Assembly (NCBI GenBank): GCA_029975525.1
Contig: JARKOX010000045.1
Span: forward strand, 47,490-111,489
DNA from: Prolixibacteraceae bacterium
GTDB lineage: Bacteria; Bacteroidota; Bacteroidia; Bacteroidales; Prolixibacteraceae
Length of the DNA stretch: 64,000 nt
Direction: 5' to 3'
The notes beneath the pieces were generated by a model. It worked only from the letters and a program-made list of their open reading frames with translations. It had not been told where the DNA came from and ran no database searches. Below are positions 27,385 through 36,792 of the stretch, piece after piece (within the stretch, counting starts at the first letter, position 1; each line of letters opens with the position of its first letter). Both the position numbers and the translations under genes were made by a program.

Positions 27385-29472
27385 ATGAAACAAGTTTTAT
27401 TATTAACGCTGCTATTTATGAATACAGAAATACTGTTGGCCCAACACAATCCGTTGTTGCAGCCTTTTACGTCGCCGCACGAAACGGCCCCGTTCCACCT
27501 GATCCAAAACGAGCACTTCCTGCCGGCACTGAAGACGGCCATGGAACAGGGAAGAGCCGAAATTGACGCCATTACGGACAATCCGCAGGCTCCCTCCTTC
27601 GAAAACACCATCGAAGCGATCGACCGCTCGGGAAGATTACTGAGCCGGGTGGCCGGCGTTTTTTTCAACCTGCTCGGTTCGGAAACCAACGACCAGCTCC
27701 AGCAGGTTGCCCAGGAGGTGTCGCCGCTGCTCACCCAGTATCGCAACGACATCACCCTCAATGCCGCCCTCTTCAAACGGGTAAAATCGGTTTACGACAA
27801 CCGCGGAAAACTGAAACTCACCCCTGAACAACAAATGCTGCTCGAAGAGGTCTACACGCAGTTTGTGAGACAGGGCGCCAACCTTTCGGACGAACAAAAA
27901 GCCAAATTCCGCGAAATCAGTACCGAATTATCGGTGCTTTCACTCAACTTCGGCGATAACGTACTGAAAGAGACCAACCAGTATGAAAAGCTGGTTACCG
28001 ATAAAAACCTGCTGGCCGGAATTCCCGAAAGCCTGCTTGAAGCCGCCGCCGCCAAAGCCAAAAGCCGGAATAAAGAGGGCTGGATGTTCGACATCTCAGC
28101 GCCTGTTTACATGGCTTTTATGAAATCGGCCGATAACCGCAACCTGCGCAAAGAGCTCTATTTTGCCTACAACTCCAAATCTTTTAAAGGCGACGAATCC
28201 GACAACCAGGAAACTGTTAAACGGATAACCGAACTGCGCTTGCAGCTGGCCAACCTGCTGGGATACAACACCTACGCCGATTATGTACTCGAACGGACGA
28301 TGGCGGCCAATACAACCCAGGTTTACAAACTGCTCAACGAGCTCTACAACGCCTCGGCACCGGTGGCCAAAAAAGAGAAGGAAGAAGTGCTGGCGTTTGC
28401 CCGAACGCTTGGTTTTCAGGAGGAGCTGATGCCCTGGGACTGGTCTTATTATGCTGAAAAACTGAAAGAAAAAAAGTTCGACCTGAATGACGAAATGCTG
28501 AAACCCTATTTCGAACTGAACCGGGTTATCGACGGGGTGTTTGGCCTGGCCACCGAACTCTACGGCCTCACCTTCCAACTGAACAAAGCGATTCCGGTTT
28601 ACCATCCCGACGTGCTTCCCTACGAAGTTTTCGACCGCGACGGGAAATTCCTGTCGGTTCTCTACGCCGATTTTCACCCGCGTGCAGGAAAACGCGGCGG
28701 CGCCTGGATGAACGACTTCAAACCACAGTGGAAAGAAAACGGCACCGACTCACGCCCGCACATCACCATTGTGATGAATTTTACGCAACCCACCGAAACC
28801 AAACCGGCCCTGCTCACCTTTTACGAAATGGAAACTTTCCTGCATGAGTTTGGCCACGCCCTTCACGGCATACTGGCCAACTCAACCTATTCCACCCTCT
28901 CGGGAACCAGTGTGTACCGTGATTTTGTGGAACTTCCCTCGCAGATCATGGAAAACTGGGCCGTCGAAAAAGCTTTCCTCGACCGTTTTGCTGTGCATTA
29001 CCAAACCGGCGAAAAAATTCCTGCCGAATTGGTGAAAAAAATCAAAGATTCAGAAAATTTCCTGGCCGGATATGCCAGCATGCGCCAGCTCAGCTTCGGC
29101 TTTCTTGACATGGCCTGGCACACCCTCGAAAAACCCTACACCGGCGCCGTGAAAGAATTTGAAGAGAGAGCCTGGCACAAAACACAGATTTTTCCCCGCA
29201 TCGAAGGGGTTTGCCAGAGTGTGGCCTTTTCGCACCTGTTTGCCGGAGGTTATGCCGCCGGTTATTACAGCTACAAATGGGCCGAAGTGCTGGATGCCGA
29301 CGCCTTCAGCCTCTTCAGGCAGCGCGGGATTTTCGATAAGACGACCGCCGAATCGTTCCGGAAAAATATTCTGGAAAAAGGGGGAACCGAACATCCGATG
29401 GAGCTTTACAAACGGTTCCGCGGACAGGAGCCAACCGTGGATGCCCTGCTCGAACGCAGCGGAATGAAATAA
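27385..29472 (+). CDS. dcp: M3 family metallopeptidase (peptidyl-dipeptidase Dcp-like), exported
   Basis: Signal-like N-terminus; zinc motif ETFLHEFGHALHGIL; PHITIVMNFTQPT. Confidence 0.9.
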   Translation: MKQVLLLTLLFMNTEILLAQHNPLLQPFTSPHETAPFHLIQNEHFLPALKTAMEQGRAEIDAITDNPQAPSFENTIEAIDRSGRLLSRVAGVFFNLLGSETNDQLQQVAQEVSPLLTQYRNDITLNAALFKRVKSVYDNRGKLKLTPEQQMLLEEVYTQFVRQGANLSDEQKAKFREISTELSVLSLNFGDNVLKETNQYEKLVTDKNLLAGIPESLLEAAAAKAKSRNKEGWMFDISAPVYMAFMKSADNRNLRKELYFAYNSKSFKGDESDNQETVKRITELRLQLANLLGYNTYADYVLERTMAANTTQVYKLLNELYNASAPVAKKEKEEVLAFARTLGFQEELMPWDWSYYAEKLKEKKFDLNDEMLKPYFELNRVIDGVFGLATELYGLTFQLNKAIPVYHPDVLPYEVFDRDGKFLSVLYADFHPRAGKRGGAWMNDFKPQWKENGTDSRPHITIVMNFTQPTETKPALLTFYEMETFLHEFGHALHGILANSTYSTLSGTSVYRDFVELPSQIMENWAVEKAFLDRFAVHYQTGEKIPAELVKKIKDSENFLAGYASMRQLSFGFLDMAWHTLEKPYTGAVKEFEERAWHKTQIFPRIEGVCQSVAFSHLFAGGYAAGYYSYKWAEVLDADAFSLFRQRGIFDKTTAESFRKNILEKGGTEHPMELYKRFRGQEPTVDALLERSGMK

Positions 29473-29487
29473 CCGGCAATGTCCAAT

Positions 29488-29531
29488 AAAAAGAGACAGG
29501 ACACTCCACTCCGGGTGCCCTGTCTCTTTTT
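29488..29531. terminator. Bidirectional terminator between convergent genes
   Basis: AAAAAGAGACAGGACAC...GTGCCCTGTCTCTTTTT. Confidence 0.85.
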
Positions 29532-29555
29532 CTGCTCGTTTGGTCTTCGCCTGTC

Positions 29556-30290
29556 CTATTGCAGCTTCCGGATCCTCACCTCCATATCCTTTTCGCCGGC
29601 CAGCAATTTTACCAGTTCGGCCGGATCGGTATTTCCAAAATGGTAGGGATACAAAATCTTCGGATGAAAAGCCCTGGCAGCGTCGGCGACCATTGCGGGA
29701 GTCATGGTATAAGGCAGGTTCATGGGTAAAAAGGCCACGGTAATATTTTTAAGCGCTTTCATTTCGGGGATGTTTTCCGTATCGCCGGCAACATAAACCC
29801 GTGTCCCGTCAAAGTCCAGGATATATCCGTTCCCTTCTCCTTTGGGATGAAACGGTGCTCCGTTCGGACGTTTGTGCACGATATTATACGCCGGCACCGC
29901 TTCCACTTCAATCCCGGCGGCGCGGACTGTCTCTCCGTTTTTCAAAACTTTACCCTCCGGACAACCCGCCTGACACACCTCCGCCATCCAAATTTCCGTG
30001 TTCTCTTTTTTGATTTTCGCGATGGCGGCACCATCCAGGTGATCGCCGTGCTGATGGGTAACCAGGATCAGGTCAGCCTTCGGAAGTTTTGCATAATCGG
30101 CATATTGCCCCACCGGATCGATGTGGACAACTTTTCCGCCGTATTCCATCATAAGGGTTCCGTGGCCAATAAAGGTGAGCACCAGCTCGCCTTTGTCCGT
30201 CCGGATCACATCTTTTTCGAAACCGGCAGCAAATGATTTAAAACCAAAAGTCAGCAGGATCATGATCAGAATTGTTTTGCCGTTTTTCAT
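29556..30290 (-). CDS. Metal-dependent hydrolase (beta-lactamase-fold, UPF0173-like)
   Basis: LTFIGHGTLMMEYGGKVVHIDPVGQYADY; LVTHQHGDHLDG; VYVAGDTENIPEMKAL; YPYHFGNTDP. Confidence 0.88.
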   Translation of the reverse strand: MKNGKTILIMILLTFGFKSFAAGFEKDVIRTDKGELVLTFIGHGTLMMEYGGKVVHIDPVGQYADYAKLPKADLILVTHQHGDHLDGAAIAKIKKENTEIWMAEVCQAGCPEGKVLKNGETVRAAGIEVEAVPAYNIVHKRPNGAPFHPKGEGNGYILDFDGTRVYVAGDTENIPEMKALKNITVAFLPMNLPYTMTPAMVADAARAFHPKILYPYHFGNTDPAELVKLLAGEKDMEVRIRKLQ

Positions 30291-30335
30291 CTTTCAGCCT
30301 TTTGAGTTCATCTTTCAGCTACAAAACCGACGCGG

Positions 30336-31382
30336 TCAGGCACCAAGGTCCCACCGGCGGAAATAGAGTCCTTGCCTGACAATAGGCAATGTTTTGTATT
30401 CAATTTCTTCCATTTGCGCCTGGCTCAACGGAGAAAATTCCGAAGCGATCCGGACGTTCTCTTCGATCTGTTCAACCGTGTCCACGCCGATGATGGTTGT
30501 ACTCACGGGCAGACTCATGTTGTAGGTCAGCGCCTCTTTGATAGAGATCGTCCCCGGCTTGGGAGTCCGCAGGCGTTCGGGCTGTTCTTCCAGCGGCGGC
30601 GGGGTCCAGCATGCAAGCATCCTGCCGCGGGTGGCCACTTTCATGCCAATAATGGCCATGCCTAACTTTTGCGCTTCGGGCAGCAGGTAGTTTTTAAAGC
30701 TGAGATAATGGACATCCGCTGCATTGACAGCCATCAGGATCGAGTCGAAAGGATAGCGGCGAATCGCTTCGGCAAGCACAACCGGCTCAAAATGGCCGGT
30801 AATCCCGACATTTCTGACGATTCCTTCGGCCCGGGCCTTTTCCATGGCTTTGATGGCGCCGTCTGCCGCAAAAATCTGGTCAACCTGCTCCTGCCGCTGC
30901 ACATTGTGTAATTGCCAAAGATCGAGATGGTCGGTTTGCAAACTTTTCAGGCTCTCTTCGAGCAGCCGCATCGACCCGTCGTAGGTGCGGTCGTGGGTTT
31001 TGGTAGCCAGGAAAACCTCACGCCGGCGGCTTTTCATTACCCTCCCGATATTCTTCTGGCTGACCCCGCCCCCGTAGGAAGCGGCCGTGTCGATGTAATT
31101 AATTCCAAGGTCAATCGCCCGGTTGATAATTTTCTCGGAGAGCTCTTCCCGTCCGGCAATTTCGAGCGTGGCTTGTCCGCCCAGGCTCAAGATGCCCACT
31201 TTGTAGCCGGTTTTCCCCAATGAGCGGGTCGGCATCGCCTGAAAGGTGCGTTCATTGTAGGGATGTTCCCGGCTGGTTTGCCCGGCCGCCGACGATATTC
31301 CGTTTTCGGCGGCCACCGATTTGCCGGTCGCAACGGCCGCCGCCGCAGCCAGTCCGGTTCCTAAAAAATTTCTTCTATCCAT
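30336..31382 (-). CDS. Aldo/keto reductase with predicted Tat signal
   Basis: MDRRNFLGTGLAAAAAVATGKSVAAEN; YIDTAASYGGGVSQKNIGRVMKSRRREVFLATKTHDRTYDG. Confidence 0.88.
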   Translation of the reverse strand: MDRRNFLGTGLAAAAAVATGKSVAAENGISSAAGQTSREHPYNERTFQAMPTRSLGKTGYKVGILSLGGQATLEIAGREELSEKIINRAIDLGINYIDTAASYGGGVSQKNIGRVMKSRRREVFLATKTHDRTYDGSMRLLEESLKSLQTDHLDLWQLHNVQRQEQVDQIFAADGAIKAMEKARAEGIVRNVGITGHFEPVVLAEAIRRYPFDSILMAVNAADVHYLSFKNYLLPEAQKLGMAIIGMKVATRGRMLACWTPPPLEEQPERLRTPKPGTISIKEALTYNMSLPVSTTIIGVDTVEQIEENVRIASEFSPLSQAQMEEIEYKTLPIVRQGLYFRRWDLGA

Positions 31383-31545
31383 GATTTTAATTTTATTCGT
31401 TCTGCGTCATCGCGTTGGTCCTCTGAAATTTAAGAAAAAAGAGAAAGTTAAGGCATTTTTTTAACGGCGAAACCGGTGATTTGTTTATAAAAAAAGAAAA
31501 CCACCGCACTACCTTGCTGTCATTCAGAATTATTTTTGAAACTCC

Positions 31546-31575
31546 TTGCCCTGAAAGCGGAAATTCCTATTTTTG
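31546..31575 (+). promoter_or_regulatory. Bacteroidota-type promoter upstream of tRNA-Arg
   Basis: TTG (31546-31548), 19-nt spacer, TATTTTTG (31568-31575); fits the TTTG-N19-TAnnTTTG consensus. Confidence 0.55.
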
Positions 31576-31589
31576 CACTCCTGTTTTAC

Positions 31590-31664
31590 GGCCTCATAGT
31601 TCAACGGATAGAACGACAGTTTCCTAAACTGTAAATCCAGGTTCGATTCCCGGTGGGGCTACCA
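31590..31664 (+). tRNA. tRNA-Arg (anticodon CCT)
   Basis: GGCCTCA/TGGGGCT acceptor, GTTC/GAAC D-stem, ACAGT TTCCTAA ACTGT anticodon arm, TTCGATT T-loop, encoded CCA. Confidence 0.93.
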
Positions 31665-31667
31665 ACC

Positions 31668-31701
31668 AAAAGCTCTGTAAAACTAGTTTTTACAGAGCTT
31701 T
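31668..31701 (+). terminator. Terminator-like hairpin after tRNA-Arg
   Basis: AAAGCTCTGTAAAA...TTTTACAGAGCTTT. Confidence 0.75.
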
Positions 31702-31766
31702 GTTATTTCATGCAGCGCCCCTCCGGCGAGGGTTGCCGTTTTTAGTTTCCGGGCCGGCAGCCGGGA

Positions 31767-32855
31767 TCAGACATAATTTTCTCCCTTTTCGAGCCGCACG
31801 TCGCTAACAAACTGACGGATCTGCTGCTCATCTTCGCGCCGGCACACCAGCAGCGTGTTGTTCGACTCCACCACAATATAGCCGTCGAGACCCTGCAAAA
31901 CGGCAATCTTTTCGTTGGGCAGGTTGACAATACAGTTCCGGGTATCATAGGTGAGGATATTGGCGCCGCTGATCACATTTCCGTGTTCGTCCTTATCCTT
32001 GTTTTCATAGAGCGATCCCCAGGTTCCCAGGTCGCTCCAGCCAAAATCGGCCGTCAGCACAAACACGTTGTCCGACTTCTCCATAATCCCATAGTCGATG
32101 GAAATGCCCATACATTCCGAATAAATTTTGTTGATGAAGGCTGTTTCATCGGGCGTGTTGTAAAGATGTTCGCCCTGCGAAAACAGGAGCGCCACTTCGG
32201 GGAGGTATTTATCGAAAGCTGCAAGAATGGAGGGAAGCGACCAGAGAAAAATTCCGGAGTTCCAGAAAAATTCGCCGCTTTCGAGAAAGATTTCGGCCAT
32301 TTTCAGGTCCGGTTTTTCGGTAAAAGTTTTTACCTGGAACAGGTTTGTCAGCTCGTCAAAACTGGCCTGGTCGCCCACCTGGATATAGCCGTAACCGGTT
32401 TCGGGCCGGCTGGGTTTGATACCCAGGGTGAGCAGCGCATTGTTTTCCGAAACAAACTGCAGCCCGTTACGGATCTGTTTCAAAAACTCTTCCTCTTTCA
32501 GAATGAGATGATCGGAAGGGGCCACAATCAGCCGGGCCCGGGGGTTGAACGTTTTAATCTTGTTGGCGGCGTAGGCAATGCAGGGGGCCGTATTCCGGCG
32601 CAGCGGCTCCGACAGGATCTGGTCGCAGCGCAACTCCGGAAGCTGCTCTTTTACCAGGTTTTTGTAATCCACACTGGTTACAACATAGAAATTCTCTTTG
32701 GGAACGATCTTTGAAAATCGGTCGAAAGTTTGTTGCAGAAAGGTTCTTCCGGTTCCCAAAATGTCGAGAAACTGTTTCGGCATGGTTTTACGGCTGAGCG
32801 GCCAGAAGCGGGAACCGATCCCCCCGGCCATTATTACACAGTAAGTATTGTTCAT
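31767..32855 (-). CDS. manC: Mannose-1-phosphate guanylyltransferase
   Basis: CVIMAGGIGSRFWPLSRKTMPKQFLDILGTGRTFLQQTFDRF; VAPSDHLI; RPETGYGYIQVG; FTEKPDL; WNSGIFLWS. Confidence 0.92.
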   Translation of the reverse strand: MNNTYCVIMAGGIGSRFWPLSRKTMPKQFLDILGTGRTFLQQTFDRFSKIVPKENFYVVTSVDYKNLVKEQLPELRCDQILSEPLRRNTAPCIAYAANKIKTFNPRARLIVAPSDHLILKEEEFLKQIRNGLQFVSENNALLTLGIKPSRPETGYGYIQVGDQASFDELTNLFQVKTFTEKPDLKMAEIFLESGEFFWNSGIFLWSLPSILAAFDKYLPEVALLFSQGEHLYNTPDETAFINKIYSECMGISIDYGIMEKSDNVFVLTADFGWSDLGTWGSLYENKDKDEHGNVISGANILTYDTRNCIVNLPNEKIAVLQGLDGYIVVESNNTLLVCRREDEQQIRQFVSDVRLEKGENYV

Positions 32856-33004
32856 GTCTTAGCTTTTAAGCGGTCAAGTCAAATATATCCTTTTTTTGAT
32901 GAGATGTGAATTAAAAATGTCACCTGTCGGCCCGAATTGTTAAACCTTGCCGGCAAAGTTTCCGAAACGGTGATTAAGTTTGTAATTTTAAGCGCAAAAC
33001 GAAA

Positions 33005-33084
33005 TGTGCGGAATCAGGAGCCAGCAAAACCCCGCCGGCAGGTTAGTTTTAGGCAACCTGCCCAGTGTGCACCGGTGCCGCACA
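33005..33084 (+). ncRNA. Candidate structured leader RNA upstream of mlaEF (unclassified)
   Basis: Outer stem TGTGCGG (33005-33011)/CCGCACA (33078-33084) enclosing GGCAGGTT (33037-33044)/AACCTGCC (33055-33062). Confidence 0.4.
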
Positions 33085-33152
33085 GGTCTTAAAAAAACGG
33101 AAGTATTTCCGGATATACAAACTGGTTATTAAAAATTTACAACGATTCAACA

Positions 33153-33893
33153 GTGAAATTTCTGTTTCATGTGGGCCGCTACTTCTGGATGTTGGGAAAA
33201 GTTTTCACCCGGCCCGAACGACATAAAATCTACATTCGCCAGCTATTCAACGAAATTGAGGCGCTCGGACTTAATTCGGTTGGGATTGTGGTGATCATCT
33301 CCGTTTTTATCGGCGGAATTATGACCATCCAGCTGGCCTACAACCTGGTTAACCCGCTCTACCCGACGACCATTATCGGCCTGGGAACCCGCGACACCCT
33401 GATTCTCGAATTCTCTTCCACCATGCTGGCCCTGATCCTGGCCGGAAAGATCGGCTCGAACATCACCTCCGAAATTGGGAGTATGAAAGTGACCGAACAG
33501 ATCGACTCGCTTGAAATTATGGGGATCAACTCGGCCAACTACCTCATCCTCCCGAAAATTGTGGCGGTGGTGTTTATCTTCCCGTTCCTTTTTATCCTGA
33601 GCGTATTTTTTGGGTTACTGGGCGGCCTGTTTGTCGGCCCCACTGTGGGAGTTGTTACCGTCACCGAATACATCGACGGGATCCGATACATGTTTGTTCC
33701 CTATTACATCACCTTCTCCGTGATCAAATCGCTGGTATTTGGTTTTTTGGTGGCCTCGGTGCCGGCCTACTTCGGCTACTTTGTGCAGGGTGGCGCCCTC
33801 GAGGTGGGCAAGGCCAGCACGCAGGCCGTGGTCAGTACCAACATCCTGATCTTACTTTTTGACCTGATATTAACCCGATTGTTACTTGCATGA
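33153..33893 (+). CDS. mlaE: MlaE family ABC transporter permease
   Basis: GGIMTIQLAYNLVNPLYPTTIIGLGTRDTLILEFSSTMLALILAGKIGSNITSEIGSMKVTEQIDSLEIMGINSANYLILPKIVA. Confidence 0.92.
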   Translation: MKFLFHVGRYFWMLGKVFTRPERHKIYIRQLFNEIEALGLNSVGIVVIISVFIGGIMTIQLAYNLVNPLYPTTIIGLGTRDTLILEFSSTMLALILAGKIGSNITSEIGSMKVTEQIDSLEIMGINSANYLILPKIVAVVFIFPFLFILSVFFGLLGGLFVGPTVGVVTVTEYIDGIRYMFVPYYITFSVIKSLVFGFLVASVPAYFGYFVQGGALEVGKASTQAVVSTNILILLFDLILTRLLLA

Positions 33894-34657
33894 TTGAAGC
33901 CAGAAATATTACCAAACAGTTTGACGGCACAACGGTCCTGAAAAACATCTCCGCCGAATTTCAGCCCGGCCAGACCAACCTGATTATCGGACGCAGCGGA
34001 TCGGGAAAAACGGTTTTGCTGAAGTGTATCCTCGGGCTCTATGAAGCCGACGAAGGGACAATTTTTTACGACGGCCGGAATTTCACCGACATGTCGCAAA
34101 AAGAGCGCAAGAACCTCCGGCGCGAAGTGGGAATGGTTTTCCAGGGCGGGGCGCTGTTCGACAGCCTTTCGGTAGAACAAAACATCCGGTTTCCGCTCGA
34201 CATGTTCACCAATTTCAGCAACCGCGAAAAACAGGACCGCGTCGATTTTTGCCTCGAACGAGTTAATATCCCCAACACCAACAAGCTGTTTCCCTCCGAA
34301 ATCAGCGGCGGGATGCAGAAACGGGTGGCCATTGCACGGGCGATCGCGTTAAACCCGCGCTACCTGTTTTGCGACGAACCCAACTCGGGCCTCGACCCCG
34401 AAACAGCCACCGTCATCGACAACCTCATCCAGTCGCTGACCAAAGAGTTTAACATGACCACCATTATCAACACCCACGACATGAATTCGGTGATCGAAAT
34501 CGGCGAAAAAGTCCTCTTCATCCACCAGGGCGAAAAGTGCTGGGAAGGGTCGAAACACACCATCCTCGACTCGGGAAACCAGACCCTCGAAGATTTTATT
34601 TTTGCCAACAAACTTTATGCACAGATGAAAAAGGCACACACCGGAAATCCCCGGTAA
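33890..34657 (+). CDS. mlaF: MlaF-like ABC transporter ATP-binding protein
   Basis: IIGRSGSGKTVLLKCILGLYEADEGTI; ISGGMQKRVAIARAIALNPRYLFCDEPNSGLDPETA; overlaps mlaE by 4 nt. Confidence 0.92.
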   Translation: MIEARNITKQFDGTTVLKNISAEFQPGQTNLIIGRSGSGKTVLLKCILGLYEADEGTIFYDGRNFTDMSQKERKNLRREVGMVFQGGALFDSLSVEQNIRFPLDMFTNFSNREKQDRVDFCLERVNIPNTNKLFPSEISGGMQKRVAIARAIALNPRYLFCDEPNSGLDPETATVIDNLIQSLTKEFNMTTIINTHDMNSVIEIGEKVLFIHQGEKCWEGSKHTILDSGNQTLEDFIFANKLYAQMKKAHTGNPR

Positions 34658-34875
34658 AAACGTAAAAAAACTCCTTTCAAAACCCCGATTTTTCAACGAA
34701 ATGCGGGTTTTCAGCCCCACCCTTTTTCCAACAAAAGTTGTTGAAAAAAAGAGAGATATCCTATCCATTACATTTTTACCTATTTTTGCGATGCCGTAAC
34801 TGTTTGGAACAGTCGGGCAGGGCCGGAATGCATCGGCCCGAACTTAGTCAATTAACCTGTTTAACAGCTATTTAA

Positions 34876-36768
34876 ATGAGAAAATGGCGCATTGAAGATT
34901 CTGCGGAGCTTTACAACATCAATGGTTGGGGAATCAATTTTTTTTCGATCAACGAGAAGGGACATGTTGTGGTAACTCCGCGAAAAGACGGTGTAGCGGT
35001 TGACCTGAAAGAGTTAGTTGAAGAACTTCAGCTACGCGACGTGTCGACCCCAGTCCTGATCCGGTTTCCTGATATTCTCGACAGCCGGATCGAGAAAATG
35101 GCAAGTTGCTTTAAAGTGGCGGCAGAAGAGTACCAGTACAAAGGGCAAAATTTTATTATTTACCCGATTAAGGTGAATCAGATGCGCCCGGTGGTGGAGG
35201 AGATCGTGAGTCACGGAAAAAAATTTAATATCGGACTGGAAGCCGGCTCAAAGCCTGAACTTCATGCCGTTATTGCCATCAATACCGATAACGACTCACT
35301 GATCATTTGCAACGGTTACAAAGACGAAAGTTACGTTGAACTGGCCATGCTGGCCCAAAAAATGGGCCGGCGAATCTATATTGTGGCGGAAAAACCCAAC
35401 GAACTACGGCTGATTGCCCGGGTGGCCAAACGGCTCAAAATTAAGCCCAACATCGGCATCCGCGTTAAACTGGCCAGCTCGGGAAGCGGCAAATGGGAAG
35501 ACTCCGGCGGCGATGTGAGCAAATTCGGCTTTACCTCAAGCGAACTGCTGGAGGCGATGGACTTTCTGGAAAAAAACAACCTGAAAGATTGCCTGCGGCT
35601 GGTTCATTTCCACATCGGCAGCCAGGTCAACAAAATCCGCCGGATCAAAATTGCCCTGCGCGAAGCAGCCCAGTTTTACGTCCAACTGCACAACCATGGT
35701 TTTAACCTCGAATTTGTGGATATTGGCGGCGGCCTGGGCGTTGACTACGACGGCACCCGCTCGTCGAACAGCGAAAGCAGCGTAAATTACAGCATCCAGG
35801 AGTATGTCAACGATGCGGTGTCAACCATGGTCGACGCCTGTGACAAAAACAACATTCCGCACCCCGATATCATTACCGAATCGGGAAGGTCGCTCACCGC
35901 GCACCACTCCATCCTGATTTTTGAAGTGCTGGAATCCACAACGCTCCCCAGTTGGGACGAAGAAGAAGATATCAGTCCGGACGACCACGAACTGGTGCGC
36001 GAACTCTACCAGGCGTGGGACCAGCTCAACCAGCCCCGGATGCTCGAAATCTGGCACGACGCCCAGCAGATCCGCGAAGAGGCGCTCGACCGGTTCAGCC
36101 TGGGCCTGCTCAACCTGAAAACCCGCGCACAGGTGGAAAAACTCTTCTGGTCGATCACCCGCGAAATCTACCAGATGATTTCCAAGCTGAAACATGTGCC
36201 GGAAGAGTTGCTGACCTTGCCCAAACTTTTGTCGGACAAATACTTCTGCAACTTCTCCCTGTTCCAGTCGTTACCCGACTCGTGGGCCATTGACCAGATC
36301 TTCCCGATCATCCCGATCATGCGGCTGGATGAAAGACCCGACCGCTCGGCGACGCTGCAGGATATTACCTGCGATTCCGACGGAAAGATCGACAACTTCA
36401 TCTCGACCCGCAATTTGTCGTATTACCTGCCCGTTCACTCGCTGCGGGCGAAAGAACCTTACTATATCGGCGTTTTCCTGGTGGGCGCTTACCAGGAAAT
36501 TTTGGGCGACCTGCACAACCTGTTTGGCGACACCAACGCGGTACACGTATCGGTAAATAACAAAGGTTATGAAATCGACCAGGTGATCGACGGGGAGACC
36601 GTTGCCGAAGTGCTCGACTATGTCCAGTACAACGCCAAAAAATTAGTACGTACTGTGGAAGGCTGGGTAACCTCATCGGTCAAATCGGGGATCATTTCCG
36701 CTGAAGAGGGGAAAGAGTTCCTTTCGAATTACCGGTCGGGGCTGTATGGTTATACGTACCTGGAATAA
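34876..36768 (+). CDS. speA: Biosynthetic arginine decarboxylase
   Basis: YPIKVNQMRPVVEEIVSHGKKFNIGLEAGSKPEL; GNGYKDE-like CNGYKDESYVELAMLAQKMGR; LRLVHFHIGSQ; DIGGGLGVDYDGT. Confidence 0.96.
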   Translation: MRKWRIEDSAELYNINGWGINFFSINEKGHVVVTPRKDGVAVDLKELVEELQLRDVSTPVLIRFPDILDSRIEKMASCFKVAAEEYQYKGQNFIIYPIKVNQMRPVVEEIVSHGKKFNIGLEAGSKPELHAVIAINTDNDSLIICNGYKDESYVELAMLAQKMGRRIYIVAEKPNELRLIARVAKRLKIKPNIGIRVKLASSGSGKWEDSGGDVSKFGFTSSELLEAMDFLEKNNLKDCLRLVHFHIGSQVNKIRRIKIALREAAQFYVQLHNHGFNLEFVDIGGGLGVDYDGTRSSNSESSVNYSIQEYVNDAVSTMVDACDKNNIPHPDIITESGRSLTAHHSILIFEVLESTTLPSWDEEEDISPDDHELVRELYQAWDQLNQPRMLEIWHDAQQIREEALDRFSLGLLNLKTRAQVEKLFWSITREIYQMISKLKHVPEELLTLPKLLSDKYFCNFSLFQSLPDSWAIDQIFPIIPIMRLDERPDRSATLQDITCDSDGKIDNFISTRNLSYYLPVHSLRAKEPYYIGVFLVGAYQEILGDLHNLFGDTNAVHVSVNNKGYEIDQVIDGETVAEVLDYVQYNAKKLVRTVEGWVTSSVKSGIISAEEGKEFLSNYRSGLYGYTYLE

Positions 36769-36792
36769 CCTTCAGAATAAAAAATTAACCGT

